64,000 nt of DNA from Burkholderia plantarii. GTDB lineage: Bacteria > Pseudomonadota > Gammaproteobacteria > Burkholderiales > Burkholderiaceae. A program made the translations under genes and the position numbers. The notes under the pieces are model-generated. The model worked only from the letters and a program-made list of their open reading frames with translations, was not told the DNA's origin and did no database searches. Location of the stretch: NCBI RefSeq assembly GCF_001411805.1, contig NZ_CP007213.1, forward strand, positions 1,984,001 to 2,048,000, given 5' to 3'. Positions 44,800-53,979 of this stretch are shown here, one piece after another. Each line of letters starts with the position of its first letter. Within the stretch, counting starts at the first letter, position 1.

Positions 44800-45651
44800 T
44801 CAAACAGCCAGCTCCCGCGCGAGAAACCGGACCAGTGCGTCCTGCACCTCGTTGAGCGCCTGCCCCGCGCCGACGAGCGCGAGTTCGGTGGGCGGCAGCG
44901 CCGGCAATTCCTCGCAGACAACATGCTCGGGCAACAGCGCCGTGTCTGGCAGCACCGTCACGCCCAGCCCCGACGCCACCGCGGCCTGGATCCCCGTCAG
45001 GCTGTGGCTGCCGAACGCGATGCGCCAGCGCCGCCGCGCGTGATCGAGCCCGCGCAGCGCGCGCTGCCGGTACAGGCAGCCTTGCGGAAACAGCGCGAGC
45101 GCGATCGGCTCGCCGCTCTCGCGGTCCGGCAGTTCCGCGTGACGGCCCCTCGCCCACACCAGCGTCTCGGGCCACGCCGCAAGGCAGTCGCCGCTGTCGG
45201 GCTCGCGCTTGACGAGCGCGATCTCGATCTCGTCGGCGGCGAGCTTGCGGCGCAGGTCGGTGCTCATGCCGGCCACGGTTTCGAGCCGCGCGTCCGGCCG
45301 CTCGGCGGCGAAGCCCGCGAGGATCGCCGCCATCCGGCGCGCGTCGAAATCCTCGGGCACGCCGAGCCGCAGCGTGGTGCGCCGCACGCCGCTCGCGAGC
45401 GCGTCCTGCGCCTCGTGCGACAGCGCCAGCAGCCGGCGCGCGTACTGCGCGAGCAGCTCGCCGTGCTCGGTCGGGGTGACCTGATTGCCGCTGCGATCCC
45501 GCAGCAGCAACGGGTGGCCGACCATCTCCTCCAGCCGCCGCACCTGCTGGCTGACCGTCGACTGGGTGCGATGCACGCGCTCGGCCGCGCGCGTGAAGCT
45601 GCCCTCGTCCACCACGCACAACAGCGAATTCAACAGTTCCAGATCCAGCAT
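44800..45651 (-). CDS. LysR-family transcriptional regulator
   Basis: 283 residues. The N-terminal winged helix is LLNSLLCVVDEGSFTRAAERVHRTQSTVSQQVRRLEEMVGHPLLLR, textbook LysR. The co-inducer domain follows (LRLGVPEDFDARRMAAILAGFA). It is divergent from the haloacid dehalogenase-like gene, with 118 bp between starts, and most likely regulates that gene and the aldolase after it. The intergenic region contains an AT-rich GATTCTAATTTAATTTC that could be part of its binding site. Confidence 0.92.
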   Translation of the reverse strand: MLDLELLNSLLCVVDEGSFTRAAERVHRTQSTVSQQVRRLEEMVGHPLLLRDRSGNQVTPTEHGELLAQYARRLLALSHEAQDALASGVRRTTLRLGVPEDFDARRMAAILAGFAAERPDARLETVAGMSTDLRRKLAADEIEIALVKREPDSGDCLAAWPETLVWARGRHAELPDRESGEPIALALFPQGCLYRQRALRGLDHARRRWRIAFGSHSLTGIQAAVASGLGVTVLPDTALLPEHVVCEELPALPPTELALVGAGQALNEVQDALVRFLARELAV

Positions 45652-45769
45652 GGCCGGCTCCCGTTATTCGATTTTCCACTGAGAAAGCGATTCTAATTTA
45701 ATTTCCCCGATGAGCGGGCCACGCGTAGCCTGTCGTTTCCGATCCATCCGACACCTGCCCGGAGCCGCC

Positions 45770-46474
45770 ATGTCGCTTGAAAACACGCCCCGCCCGAAGT
45801 GGTTGACCTTCGACTGCTACGGCACCCTGATCCAGTGGGACGAGGGCCTGCGGGCCGCCGTCGCCGGCATCGTCGCGCGCAAGGGCGCGCGGCACATCGA
45901 GCCGGCGGCGCTGATCGCCGCCTACGACCGCCACGAGCATGCGCTCGAGCAGACGCCGCCGCACCGCTCGTTCCGCACGCTGGCCGGCGAGGCGCTGAAA
46001 CTCGCGCTGGCCGAGTGGAGCCTGCCCGCCGACGACGGCGACGCGCGCTGCCTGACCGATGCCATCTCGGCCATGCCGCCGTTTCCCGAGGTGGTCGACG
46101 CGCTGCGCGCGCTCAAGGCCGCCGGCCATTCGCTCTGCATCGTGTCGAACACCGACGACGACGTGATCGCCGGCAACGTCGCGCAACTGGGCGGCACGAT
46201 CGACCGCGTGATCACCGCGCAGCAGGCCGGCGCCTACAAGCCGAGCCGGACCCTCTTCGAGCACGCGCACGCGCGGCTCGGCGTGACGCGCGAGGAGGTC
46301 GTGCATCTCTGCGCGAGCCCGCACCTGGACCACGCGGCGGCGCGCGACATGGGCTTTCGCTGCGTGTGGATCGACCGCGGCACCGGCCGCGCGCCGCTGC
46401 CCGACTACACGCCCGACGCCACGCTGCCCACGCTCGATCGCGTACCCGCGCTGTTCGCCTCGCTGGGCTGGTAG
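45770..46474 (+). CDS. Haloacid dehalogenase type II-like hydrolase
   Basis: 234 residues from the ATG at 45770. The nucleophile motif is LTFDCYGTLIQWD, with the Asp-x-Tyr-Gly-Thr of L-2-haloacid dehalogenases. Later motifs are CIVSNTDDD, YKPSRTLFEHAHARLG (Lys) and HLCASPHLDHAAARDMGFRCVWIDR. Members dehalogenate short 2-haloacids or act as phosphatases. It lies between a divergent LysR gene and a class II aldolase gene 75 bp downstream, which together look like a small catabolic unit. Confidence 0.88.
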   Translation: MSLENTPRPKWLTFDCYGTLIQWDEGLRAAVAGIVARKGARHIEPAALIAAYDRHEHALEQTPPHRSFRTLAGEALKLALAEWSLPADDGDARCLTDAISAMPPFPEVVDALRALKAAGHSLCIVSNTDDDVIAGNVAQLGGTIDRVITAQQAGAYKPSRTLFEHAHARLGVTREEVVHLCASPHLDHAAARDMGFRCVWIDRGTGRAPLPDYTPDATLPTLDRVPALFASLGW

Positions 46475-46549
46475 GCGCGCCACGCGAGCCGGGGCGGCGC
46501 GTTGGTAAGCTTATGTCTTTACGATTGCGGTTTCGCGGAGGGCGAGCAG

Positions 46550-47335
46550 ATGGCACATCAACTCAATATCGACACCGGCGCGAGCGGGCGGCGCGCCGGG
46601 CTCGACTCGGACGCGGTGCGGGCCGCGCGCATCGAACTCGCGGCCTGTTTCCGCCTGGCCGCGCAACATGGCTTCGAGGAAGGCATCTGCAATCATTTCT
46701 CGGCGGTCGTGCCGGGCCATGACGACCTGTTCCTCGTGAATCCCTATGGCCATGCGTTCGCGGAGATCACCGCGTCGCGGCTGCTGATCTGCGATTACGA
46801 CGGCAACGTGATCGAGGGCGAGGGCCAGCCCGAGGCCACGGCGTTCCACATCCACGCGCGGCTGCACCGGGCGATGCCGCGCGTGAAGGCGGCCTTCCAC
46901 ACCCACATGCCGAACGCGACGGCGCTGTGCCTGCTCGAAGGCCCGCCGCTGCTGTGGCTCGGGCAGACCGCGCTGAAGTTCTACGGCCGCACCGCCGTGG
47001 ACGAGCACTACAACGGGCTCGCGCTCGACGCCGCCGAAGGCGACCGGATCGCGGCCGCGCTCGGCGACGCCGACGTGCTGTTCCTGAAGAACCATGGCGT
47101 GATGATCGCGGGCGCGAACCTCGCCGAGGCCTGGGACGATCTCTACTACCTCGAGCGCGCGGCCGAGGTGCAGCTCAAGGCGATGCAGAGCGGCCAGCCG
47201 CTGAAGACGGTGCCGCGCCACGTCGCGCAGCGTGCCTACGAACAGATGCGGCTCGGCGATCCGGCCAGCGCGCGTGCCCACCTGGACAGCGCGATGCGCC
47301 AGCTGCGCGCGGCCGGCAGCGATTTCGAGCGGTAG
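46550..47335 (+). CDS. Class II aldolase/adducin-family protein
   Basis: 261 residues from the ATG at 46550, with GCGGAGG upstream. The core carries EGICNHFSAVVPG, the zinc-ligand region FHTHMPNATALC (His117, His119) and LFLKNHGVMIAGANLAEAWDDLYYLERAAEVQL with a third His. This is the fold of L-fuculose-phosphate/ribulose-phosphate aldolases and related decarboxylases; unphosphorylated substrates are possible. It is probably cotranscribed with the dehalogenase-like gene under the LysR protein. Confidence 0.9.
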   Translation: MAHQLNIDTGASGRRAGLDSDAVRAARIELAACFRLAAQHGFEEGICNHFSAVVPGHDDLFLVNPYGHAFAEITASRLLICDYDGNVIEGEGQPEATAFHIHARLHRAMPRVKAAFHTHMPNATALCLLEGPPLLWLGQTALKFYGRTAVDEHYNGLALDAAEGDRIAAALGDADVLFLKNHGVMIAGANLAEAWDDLYYLERAAEVQLKAMQSGQPLKTVPRHVAQRAYEQMRLGDPASARAHLDSAMRQLRAAGSDFER

Positions 47336-47360
47336 GCGGGATCGCCCGGACGCAGAGCGC

Positions 47361-47699
47361 TCAGTCGAAATGGTCCGAATCGGTGCTCTGCCGGCGACAG
47401 GCCTGCACCACCGGCCCGATCGCGGCGTTGCTCTGCACGCCCGGCAGATGCGCGAGCAGGCAGCGGTGGAACGAGACGTCGGTGGGCGTCAGCATGGCCC
47501 AGCGCCGATAAAGGCGATCGCACGAGACGCGGATCATCTCGACCACGTTGCGGTTCCAGGTGCCCGACACCGTATTCAGAATGCATTCGTTGTAGTTCGC
47601 TTCCTCGTTGAACGCGAACGCGGGGCTGGCCGCGGCAGCCAGCGCGGCCAGCAGTACGATGCGGGTCGCTGCCCGACGGATCGGATGGATCGATTTCAT
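47361..47699 (-). CDS. Small secreted four-cysteine protein (VF_A0006-like)
   Basis: 112 residues from the ATG at 47699. The signal peptide ends ASPAFAFNEE. The mature 80 residues contain exactly four cysteines, in YNECIL, VSCDRL, HRCLL and QACRR, evenly spaced as in the small four-cysteine proteins named after VF_A0006. They probably form two disulphides in the periplasm. Function is unknown. It lies at the edge of the type VI cargo cluster on the same strand, 167 bp after the immunity gene, and may be an extra periplasmic protector or unrelated. Confidence 0.7.
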   Translation of the reverse strand: MKSIHPIRRAATRIVLLAALAAAASPAFAFNEEANYNECILNTVSGTWNRNVVEMIRVSCDRLYRRWAMLTPTDVSFHRCLLAHLPGVQSNAAIGPVVQACRRQSTDSDHFD

Positions 47700-47866
47700 G
47701 AGCGCGCCCGCCGGAAGAAGCGTGGATGCCGGACGAGGATGATAGCGTTTCGTCAGGCTGTTGACAGCTTGCAACGCAGCAAGCCGCCACCAACCACGAT
47801 AACGCCCGGCGGCGCGCGTTTATTCCATCGCGCCGGGCCGCCCCCGGACCCGGCCACGGCGGCGGA

Positions 47867-48397
47867 TCACGGCTGGCACGCCTCCATGCCCACTTCGATG
47901 CCCTGCAGCTGCACGTGCCCGTTCGTCTTCACGAACGAGAAGCTCATCGCGCGCGTGCGGGCGCCGGCGATGCAGGCATGGCGCTCGTCGTCGAAACTGA
48001 ACATCGATACGCAGCGGTTCGCCGGAAACACGCCGGCTTCCTTGACCGCGTCCGGGTGGCGGTCGCGCCCCGGGTAGTACAGGTAGTGCGCGCTGTGCCC
48101 GGTGCGGAACGGCGCGAAGTATTCCGGATGCTGGCTCGCGTAGGTGGCGAAGCTGCGCGCGCGCGTGGGGCCGTCGGCCTTCGCCAGCTCGGGGCGCATC
48201 AGGTCGACGATGTTCGTGTCGAGCCGCATGTCGGGCGCCGCGTAGGCGGCGAACCCGTCCGGCGACGGGAATGTCGCCCAGAAATCGGTGTCGAGCTTCG
48301 TCACCTCGGCCTGGGTCAGGCAATCGGCGCCGGCCGCATGCGCGAGCGGCGCGACGCAGGCGAGCGCCGCCACGCATAGCAGCTCAGCGATCCGCAT
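47867..48397 (-). CDS. Periplasmic protein, probable immunity to the LysM-CHAP effector
   Basis: 176 residues from the ATG at 48397, inside the last codons of the effector gene (14-bp overlap); an ATG at 48421 would add eight residues. The signal peptide ends PLAHAAGADC. The mature protein has four cysteines (GADC, NRCVS, HACIA, EACQP). I do not recognise the fold. Translational coupling to a peptidoglycan-amidase effector, export to the periplasm where that effector would act, and small size make it the likely immunity protein; this is inference from context. Confidence 0.75.
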   Translation of the reverse strand: MRIAELLCVAALACVAPLAHAAGADCLTQAEVTKLDTDFWATFPSPDGFAAYAAPDMRLDTNIVDLMRPELAKADGPTRARSFATYASQHPEYFAPFRTGHSAHYLYYPGRDRHPDAVKEAGVFPANRCVSMFSFDDERHACIAGARTRAMSFSFVKTNGHVQLQGIEVGMEACQP

Positions 48398-50315
48398 TGG
48401 CTTTCTTCTTGGCGAATGCAATGTGAAATTCCTCGTTCAGTTTGGCGGGCGTGGACACTTCGAGTTTGGTGCCTTTCGCGAGTTCCTCCTTCGCGAACTG
48501 CAGATAGGTGGCGGGCACGAAGAAGCCCTTCAGCTCCGCGGCCTTCTGCATGCCGAAGTTGATCGCGTCGCTCTGGTTGCCGCCCAGCAGGATCGGCGCG
48601 CCGGCGCTGGTCTGCGCGTAGACGAACGCCGCGTGGCCGCCCTTCTTGTGCTTGTAGACGGCGATGGCGCCGAACACCGGCTTGTCGATCTTGACGAAAT
48701 TCTTGCTGTAGCGAAACGACTGCGAATCCATCGGCGCGGCCGTCTTCGGATACTTCGCGCTCTGCAGGCACCAGTTGACGAACGACGCGCACCACGGATT
48801 GCCGTCGCCGACCAGCGACTTCAGCGAACCGCCGACTTCCTTGTGGTAGTTGATCGTCTTGGTGATCACGCCCTCCTTCTGGCCGTGCCAGAACTTCGCC
48901 TGCTGCAGCGCGAACTCCATCCACGGCGCTTGCGGCGAGGCGGCCGCCACGAACGCCACCGGATGTCCCTGGCCGAGCTTGCTGCGGTCGAGGACCACGG
49001 CGGGATCGGCGGTCGGGGCGGAGGTGGTCGGCGACGCGGATGATCTCGACGCGGCCGGTGTGGCCGGTGCAGCGGGCGAGGCAGCGACCGGAGCCGGCGC
49101 GGCGCTGGCCGGAGCCGGCGCCGGGGATGCCGCCGGTGCGGACGAAGCCGGCGCGGCGGCCGTGCCCGCGCCGCCGGCGGGCTTGGCGAAATCGTCGATG
49201 CTGACGGCTTGCCCTTGCGCCTGCCCGGCGGACGCGGTCGCCGACGCGGTCGAGGCCGTCGACGCCGCCGGCGCGGGCGTGCTCGCGGTGGATGCGGTGG
49301 ATGCCGCGCTCGCGGACGCGGCCCGATGCGTGGCGGCCGGCTTCACCGCCGCCGGATTCGGCGGCGCGGCCGGCGCATCGTGCGGCTTCTTCGCGTTGAT
49401 CATCAGGTAGTCGCCAGCGAAGATCCGCGACGATTTCAGATGATTGTCCGCCTCCAGCTGCGCGACGCTGACCTTGAACTTCTGCGCGATCTTGCCGAGC
49501 GTGTCGCCCGACACGATCCGGTAGCGAAAGCCGGGAATCGCCTCGCGCCTGGCGGTGTCCTTCACGTAGTGCGCGCTGGTGGGCGCGGCGGTCTGGAACA
49601 GGTCCTGGAAGAACACGTAGGCGGCCGAGGCGTTCTGCGTGGTGATCTGCCCGATCTGCTTCAGGCCGTCCTTCGCGTGATCGACGAGGAACTGGATCTG
49701 CTGCCCGGCCGACTCCATCGGCAGCAGCGGCAGCTGGCCGAACGCGTTGGTGGTCAGCACCGTCTTCTTCGCGCCGGCCTGCACCGTCACCTTCTGGTTC
49801 GGGATCGGCCTGGCACCGTCCGACAGCGTGACCGACGCGGTACGGATCCAGCGCTCATGGCGCGTCTTGATCCGCGCGTTGTAGCCCTCGTGCTTCTCCA
49901 TCACGCTCATCATCGAATCGAGATCGGCGTCGCTCATGGTATTGAGCACGCGCGTGCGGGCGAAGCCGGTGCCGTTGCAGATCGCCTGGATGTAGGCCTC
50001 GGTGTTGTTTTCGTTGGGCGGCGCGTACACCTGCATCGCGTCCGAGATCGACATGTCGTTGTACTTGCGGCGCAGCAGCGCCTTCTTCTCCGCGCGGCCG
50101 GTGTCGTAGTCCGGGAAGATGAAGAAGTCGCCGCTCGCGGTGTTGCCCACGCCGATCGAGGTCAGCACGTACTTCGACTTCGGCCGCAGGTTGCCCGGAT
50201 TGTTGAAGCGCCAGGCGATGGTGCCGCCGCTGCGCAGCAGGATGTCGCCGTTGTCGGCGACGTACTGCACGGTCAGCGTCGCCTTGTCGTGGGTCGCGGA
50301 GATGAACTTGGTCAT
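48384..50315 (-). CDS. Type VI secretion peptidoglycan effector: phage-type N-domain, LysM, CHAP amidase
   Basis: 643 residues from the ATG at 50315. The N-domain (1-155) has IAWRFNNPGNLRP and a long helical region ending MEKHEGYN, like phage P5-type muramidase-associated proteins. Residues 158-215 look like a small beta-sandwich (TTR-like). A LysM domain (265-308, YRIVSGDTLGKIAQKFKVS) should bind peptidoglycan. A 145-residue Ala/Ser/Pro linker leads to a CHAP/TIGR02594-like amidase (455-605) with candidate catalytic Cys509 in NPWCASFVNWC, His561 in GGHAAFVY and Asn580 in LGGNQSD. It lacks a signal peptide and lies downstream of VgrG, fitting type VI delivery to the target periplasm. Confidence 0.85.
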   Translation of the reverse strand: MTKFISATHDKATLTVQYVADNGDILLRSGGTIAWRFNNPGNLRPKSKYVLTSIGVGNTASGDFFIFPDYDTGRAEKKALLRRKYNDMSISDAMQVYAPPNENNTEAYIQAICNGTGFARTRVLNTMSDADLDSMMSVMEKHEGYNARIKTRHERWIRTASVTLSDGARPIPNQKVTVQAGAKKTVLTTNAFGQLPLLPMESAGQQIQFLVDHAKDGLKQIGQITTQNASAAYVFFQDLFQTAAPTSAHYVKDTARREAIPGFRYRIVSGDTLGKIAQKFKVSVAQLEADNHLKSSRIFAGDYLMINAKKPHDAPAAPPNPAAVKPAATHRAASASAASTASTASTPAPAASTASTASATASAGQAQGQAVSIDDFAKPAGGAGTAAAPASSAPAASPAPAPASAAPAPVAASPAAPATPAASRSSASPTTSAPTADPAVVLDRSKLGQGHPVAFVAAASPQAPWMEFALQQAKFWHGQKEGVITKTINYHKEVGGSLKSLVGDGNPWCASFVNWCLQSAKYPKTAAPMDSQSFRYSKNFVKIDKPVFGAIAVYKHKKGGHAAFVYAQTSAGAPILLGGNQSDAINFGMQKAAELKGFFVPATYLQFAKEELAKGTKLEVSTPAKLNEEFHIAFAKKKANADR

Positions 50316-50352
50316 GTTCGTCGGGAGGCGGATGGACGCAACGCGTTCGGGA

Positions 50353-50904
50353 TCAGTGCAGCGCCTTCGCGGTCTCGGCCAGCGCGCGCTCGACGGTGTA
50401 GTTCTGCTGCTCGCTGTAGCCGCCCTGCGCAACCGGCGCGAAGTACCAGCGCCATTGCGCCTCGTCGCCCTCGACCAGCCGGTACGTCCTGGTGGTCACC
50501 GCGGCGGGCCGGTTGTAGCCATGCACGGCGTCCTTGTGCGCGGTCACGAGCCAGGTGCTGGCGCCTTTCACCGCCACCACCGCGTCGGTCAGGATCTCGC
50601 CGCCGCCGTTGAACGTGCTGAAGTTGAGGCGATAGTCGTTCAGCTTCTTCGGATCGTCCACGATCGGCGCCAGGTACAGCGCGTTGTCGCTGGCCTGCAC
50701 GTAGAACGTATAGTTCAGGTAATGCAGGCGCGAGTTGTCGTCGAGCACGCCCGCCACCATCATCAGCTTGCCGCCCTTGATGTCCCAGCGCGTCGCGCCG
50801 CTCTGATACTGCTCCGCGTGGGCCGCGCCCGGCGCCAGCACGCCCAGCGCGGCGGCCGCGAGCACGGCGGCCATCACGCGCGGGCCGAACTTCGTCGTCT
50901 TCAT
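50353..50904 (-). CDS. Periplasmic protein of unknown function in the VgrG cargo operon
   Basis: 183 residues. The signal peptide ends GAAHAEQYQ. The mature domain is beta-rich: WDIKGGKLMMVAGVLDDNSRLHYLNYTFYV, then STFNGGGEILTDAVVAVKG and TYRLVEGDEAQWRWYF. No cysteine, no enzymatic motif. The ATG is 4 bp from the VgrG stop, and the effector starts 37 bp after it. It could be a second immunity protein, an assembly factor, or a periplasmic accessory; the sequence does not decide. Confidence 0.75.
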   Translation of the reverse strand: MKTTKFGPRVMAAVLAAAALGVLAPGAAHAEQYQSGATRWDIKGGKLMMVAGVLDDNSRLHYLNYTFYVQASDNALYLAPIVDDPKKLNDYRLNFSTFNGGGEILTDAVVAVKGASTWLVTAHKDAVHGYNRPAAVTTRTYRLVEGDEAQWRWYFAPVAQGGYSEQQNYTVERALAETAKALH

Positions 50905-50907
50905 GGC

Positions 50908-53900
50908 TTACTGCTCTCCTTCGCTAACCTGCGCCAGCACGGCCGGCGTCAGCAGCGCCGCCAGATGCTGGCTGTCGATGAACTGGCCTTCCTGCTGTTC
51001 CGCCGGAAGGAAATACGGATCGTCCTGCGGGCTCAGCGCGGCGTCGGTGTTGGTGCGCTCGGCGCCGTCGGCATCATCGGCGCCGTCGGCGGTGGCCGGC
51101 GGCGGCGCCGGCGATCCGGTCGGCGATGACGACATGCCGGGCGCGGCGTCCGCCGCGCCGGTCGTGGTCGTGGTCGAGGCCGGCGTCGACGCCGATGCCG
51201 CCGTGGTGCCGGTGGTGCCAGTCGTAGTGCCGGCGGGCGGCTCCGCACCGGGTGTCTCGGCCACCACCTCGTGAGTTTCCCATTTGCCGGTGCCCACCTT
51301 CAGCACCAGCGTCTGCGCGGCATCGACGAGCGTGCGCGGCAGCCGGCCGTCGGCCCCGACCTGCCCGGCGGCCAGCACCTCGCCCGCGGCGTTGGCGATC
51401 TGGTACGGCTTGTCGGTCCAGCCGATGTCGTCGGCCAGCTGGTCGGCGCCGAAGGTCGCGAAGCGCAGGCTCTGCTTGCCGATCAGTTCGCCCTGCGGCA
51501 GCGGCGGCAGCGGGTAGTTCGTTCCCTGCGGGCCGGCGAACAGGTGCTCGGCGCCCTTCACGTCGACCTTGCCGGGCGCGTGGATCTCGATGTTGCCGTC
51601 CTTGATGCGGATATAGGCATTGCCCGAGGTGAGCAGGATCCCGTCCTTCGCGGCCACCTCGACACCCGCGCCCGAGGACAGGACCTTCACGGTCTGCTGC
51701 GCGGTCAGCTCGATATTGTCCGAATGCGCCTGGATCTCCACCTTGCCCTTGCCGGCGAACAGTTTCATCCCGGCGCTCTGCACGAACAGGCTCAGCTTCT
51801 GCGCGACACTCGCGATCAGCGACTTGCCGGCCGCGATATGCGTGCTCTCGCCGCTGACCAGGTTGACCTGCCGGTCCGCATGGATCTGCGCGGCCTGCTG
51901 CGTGGACAGGCCGATCCCGGCCGGGCTGCCAAACACCATCACCGGCTCGGCGAACGCGTTCGCGTTGCCGGTGCCGCCGCCCGCGGTGCGCCCGCCCAGC
52001 GCCGCGCCCGCCGCGTCGAGCCGAGTCGCGTCGAGCAGCGTCTTGAGCGCCGCGCGCCCGCTGTCGAGCCCTTCGGCGTGATGCTCGACGCCGGCCTGCG
52101 AGAGCGTGTCCATCAGGCTGCCGGCGCTCTCGAGCTGCCGCTGCGTCTCGCCCGCGTCGAGCGGCTGGCTCGTGGCGCTCTTCGCGTGGGTGGTCACGTA
52201 CAGGCCGCGGTTGGCGCGCACCGCGCCGTAATGATCGGTGCGCAGATCGAAGCCGCTGCCGAGATAGTTGCCACGCACGTTGCCCTGCTGGTCGATCAGG
52301 TAGCCGAGGTGAAGCGCCGTGCTGCCGATGCTGCTCGCGAGCTTCGCGCGGTTCTGGCCGGTGGCGTCGTCGAGCACCAGCTCGTTGAAGCCGCTGCCCG
52401 CGTATTCCTTGCTGCGAAAGCCCGACAGGATGCCGTTGCTGTGCCACTGCGGCCGCGTCTTGCCGTTGAACACGCGGAACAGCACGATCGGCCGGTCGCA
52501 ATCACCGCCGAAGTACCCCACCCCCACTTCCTCCCCGACCCGCGGCAGGTGTACGCCGCCGTAGCCGCTGCCGGAATCGGACTGCGCCACGCGCAGCCAG
52601 CACGAGGCGCGTTCGTCGCCATCGTTCTGGCGGTCCCAGTGGAAGCGCACCTTGACCCGGTTCAGGTCGTCGGTATACACCTCCTCGCCGCTCGGGCCGA
52701 CCACGGTGGCGGTCTCCAGATGCATCTCGGGCTTCTCGTGCTCGAGCGGGCTGCGATACGGGATGGTGGTGCGCTGGGCCTCGATGTCGACGTGATAGAA
52801 GCCGGTCGAGCCGTCCGCGTGCGCGACCGGCTGCGCCTGCCCGCCGCTCGCCGCGCGCGCGAACTCGGGCGCCTCGGCGAGACTGTGCGGGAAGCGGAAA
52901 TCGGGGATCGCCACGTTGTTCTGGATCGTCCACCGCACGTCGATCGCCACGAACTCGCGCTGCTGGGCGCGATCGCGATCGTGCTCGGGATGACCGTTCA
53001 GCACGAAGCGGCGCCCGGCATCGATCGCGCGCACGGCGCCGCTGCCATGGAAACGCTTCGCGCGCGATTCCCATTCCTCGACCTGGATCTGCGACAGCGA
53101 CTCTCCGCGCTCGTGCTCGGCGTAGGCATAGGCGCCGGTGTATTCGTACACCTCGAGCTGCTGCGGCAGCTCGCCTTGATCGGCGCGCGTGGGCAGCGTG
53201 GTGCCCTTCGGGTTGTACGGCGTGGACGGATTCTTGTAGTCGAACGTGCGCGTGGTGTGATGGGCGCTCTGCAGCATGCGCGAGCCGGCCCAGTGGCCCA
53301 GCGCGTCGGCCTCCGCGTGGGTACCCTGGCGCTGGAACCAGACGTCGAACGGCGCCGGCGTCGCGTACAGCGCGTCGACGATCACCATCGTCTGCGAGCT
53401 GCCGTCCGGTGCATATTCCCAGTAGCAATAGAGCCCTTCGGACTCCATCATCCGGTGGACGAAGTTCCAGTCGGTCTCGTGCTGGCGGCAATACGAGCGC
53501 GCCGGCAGCTTGCGCGACAGCTCGAAGCGAAAGCGCCCCTGCAGCTGCGGATGCCGGTTCAGCACGTCGGTGATGATCGCGTCGGCGGCCTGGTCCTGCC
53601 AGTAGCGCTCGTCGCGCCGGTAGTGCAGGAAGTGCAGCGCCGAGGTGAAGCGCAACTGGTACAGCGTCATCGCGCCGTCCGAGCCGAGCCGGCGCGCCAC
53701 CAGCACGTAGCCCTGCACCGGACGGTAGCCGCCGTCGCCCTGCTGGATCCACAGCGTGACCGGCTGCGCGATCAGCGCCTTCAGTTCGAGGTTGCCGACC
53801 GTCGAGACGACGTCGAGCGTCCATTCGACGTCGCGGCCGAGCCTGGCATGGCCGATCGCACGCGAAACGATCAGCGTGTCGGCCGGCAATGTCGTATCGA

Positions 53901-53979
53901 GTTTGAGTAACCGGTCCTGCTGAAGCAGACCGCCGCGTAGCGCGGACATTATCGATTGAATATCCAACTGCAACCCCAT
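50908..53979 (-). CDS. vgrG: Type VI secretion spike protein VgrG with TTR-like extension
   Basis: 1023 residues from the ATG at 53979. The N-terminal gp27-like part starts LLKLDTTLPADTLIVSRAIG and includes CRQHETDWNFVHRMMESEGLYCYWEY, diagnostic of VgrG. The gp5 OB-fold is VHLPRVGEEVGVGYFGGDCDRPIVL. A DUF2345 beta-helix follows (GIGLSTQQAAQIHADRQVNLVSGEST onward), then a TTR-like domain (PYQIANAAGEVLAAGQVGADGRLP) and a Thr/Ala/Pro-rich tail ending LLTPAVLAQVSEGEQ. It forms the trimeric tip of the injection apparatus. The extension probably docks cargo; TTR-like domains of other VgrGs bind Tle1. No structural T6SS genes or DUF4123 adaptor lie nearby, so this is an orphan vgrG island. Confidence 0.95.
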   Translation of the reverse strand: MGLQLDIQSIMSALRGGLLQQDRLLKLDTTLPADTLIVSRAIGHARLGRDVEWTLDVVSTVGNLELKALIAQPVTLWIQQGDGGYRPVQGYVLVARRLGSDGAMTLYQLRFTSALHFLHYRRDERYWQDQAADAIITDVLNRHPQLQGRFRFELSRKLPARSYCRQHETDWNFVHRMMESEGLYCYWEYAPDGSSQTMVIVDALYATPAPFDVWFQRQGTHAEADALGHWAGSRMLQSAHHTTRTFDYKNPSTPYNPKGTTLPTRADQGELPQQLEVYEYTGAYAYAEHERGESLSQIQVEEWESRAKRFHGSGAVRAIDAGRRFVLNGHPEHDRDRAQQREFVAIDVRWTIQNNVAIPDFRFPHSLAEAPEFARAASGGQAQPVAHADGSTGFYHVDIEAQRTTIPYRSPLEHEKPEMHLETATVVGPSGEEVYTDDLNRVKVRFHWDRQNDGDERASCWLRVAQSDSGSGYGGVHLPRVGEEVGVGYFGGDCDRPIVLFRVFNGKTRPQWHSNGILSGFRSKEYAGSGFNELVLDDATGQNRAKLASSIGSTALHLGYLIDQQGNVRGNYLGSGFDLRTDHYGAVRANRGLYVTTHAKSATSQPLDAGETQRQLESAGSLMDTLSQAGVEHHAEGLDSGRAALKTLLDATRLDAAGAALGGRTAGGGTGNANAFAEPVMVFGSPAGIGLSTQQAAQIHADRQVNLVSGESTHIAAGKSLIASVAQKLSLFVQSAGMKLFAGKGKVEIQAHSDNIELTAQQTVKVLSSGAGVEVAAKDGILLTSGNAYIRIKDGNIEIHAPGKVDVKGAEHLFAGPQGTNYPLPPLPQGELIGKQSLRFATFGADQLADDIGWTDKPYQIANAAGEVLAAGQVGADGRLPRTLVDAAQTLVLKVGTGKWETHEVVAETPGAEPPAGTTTGTTGTTAASASTPASTTTTTGAADAAPGMSSSPTGSPAPPPATADGADDADGAERTNTDAALSPQDDPYFLPAEQQEGQFIDSQHLAALLTPAVLAQVSEGEQ

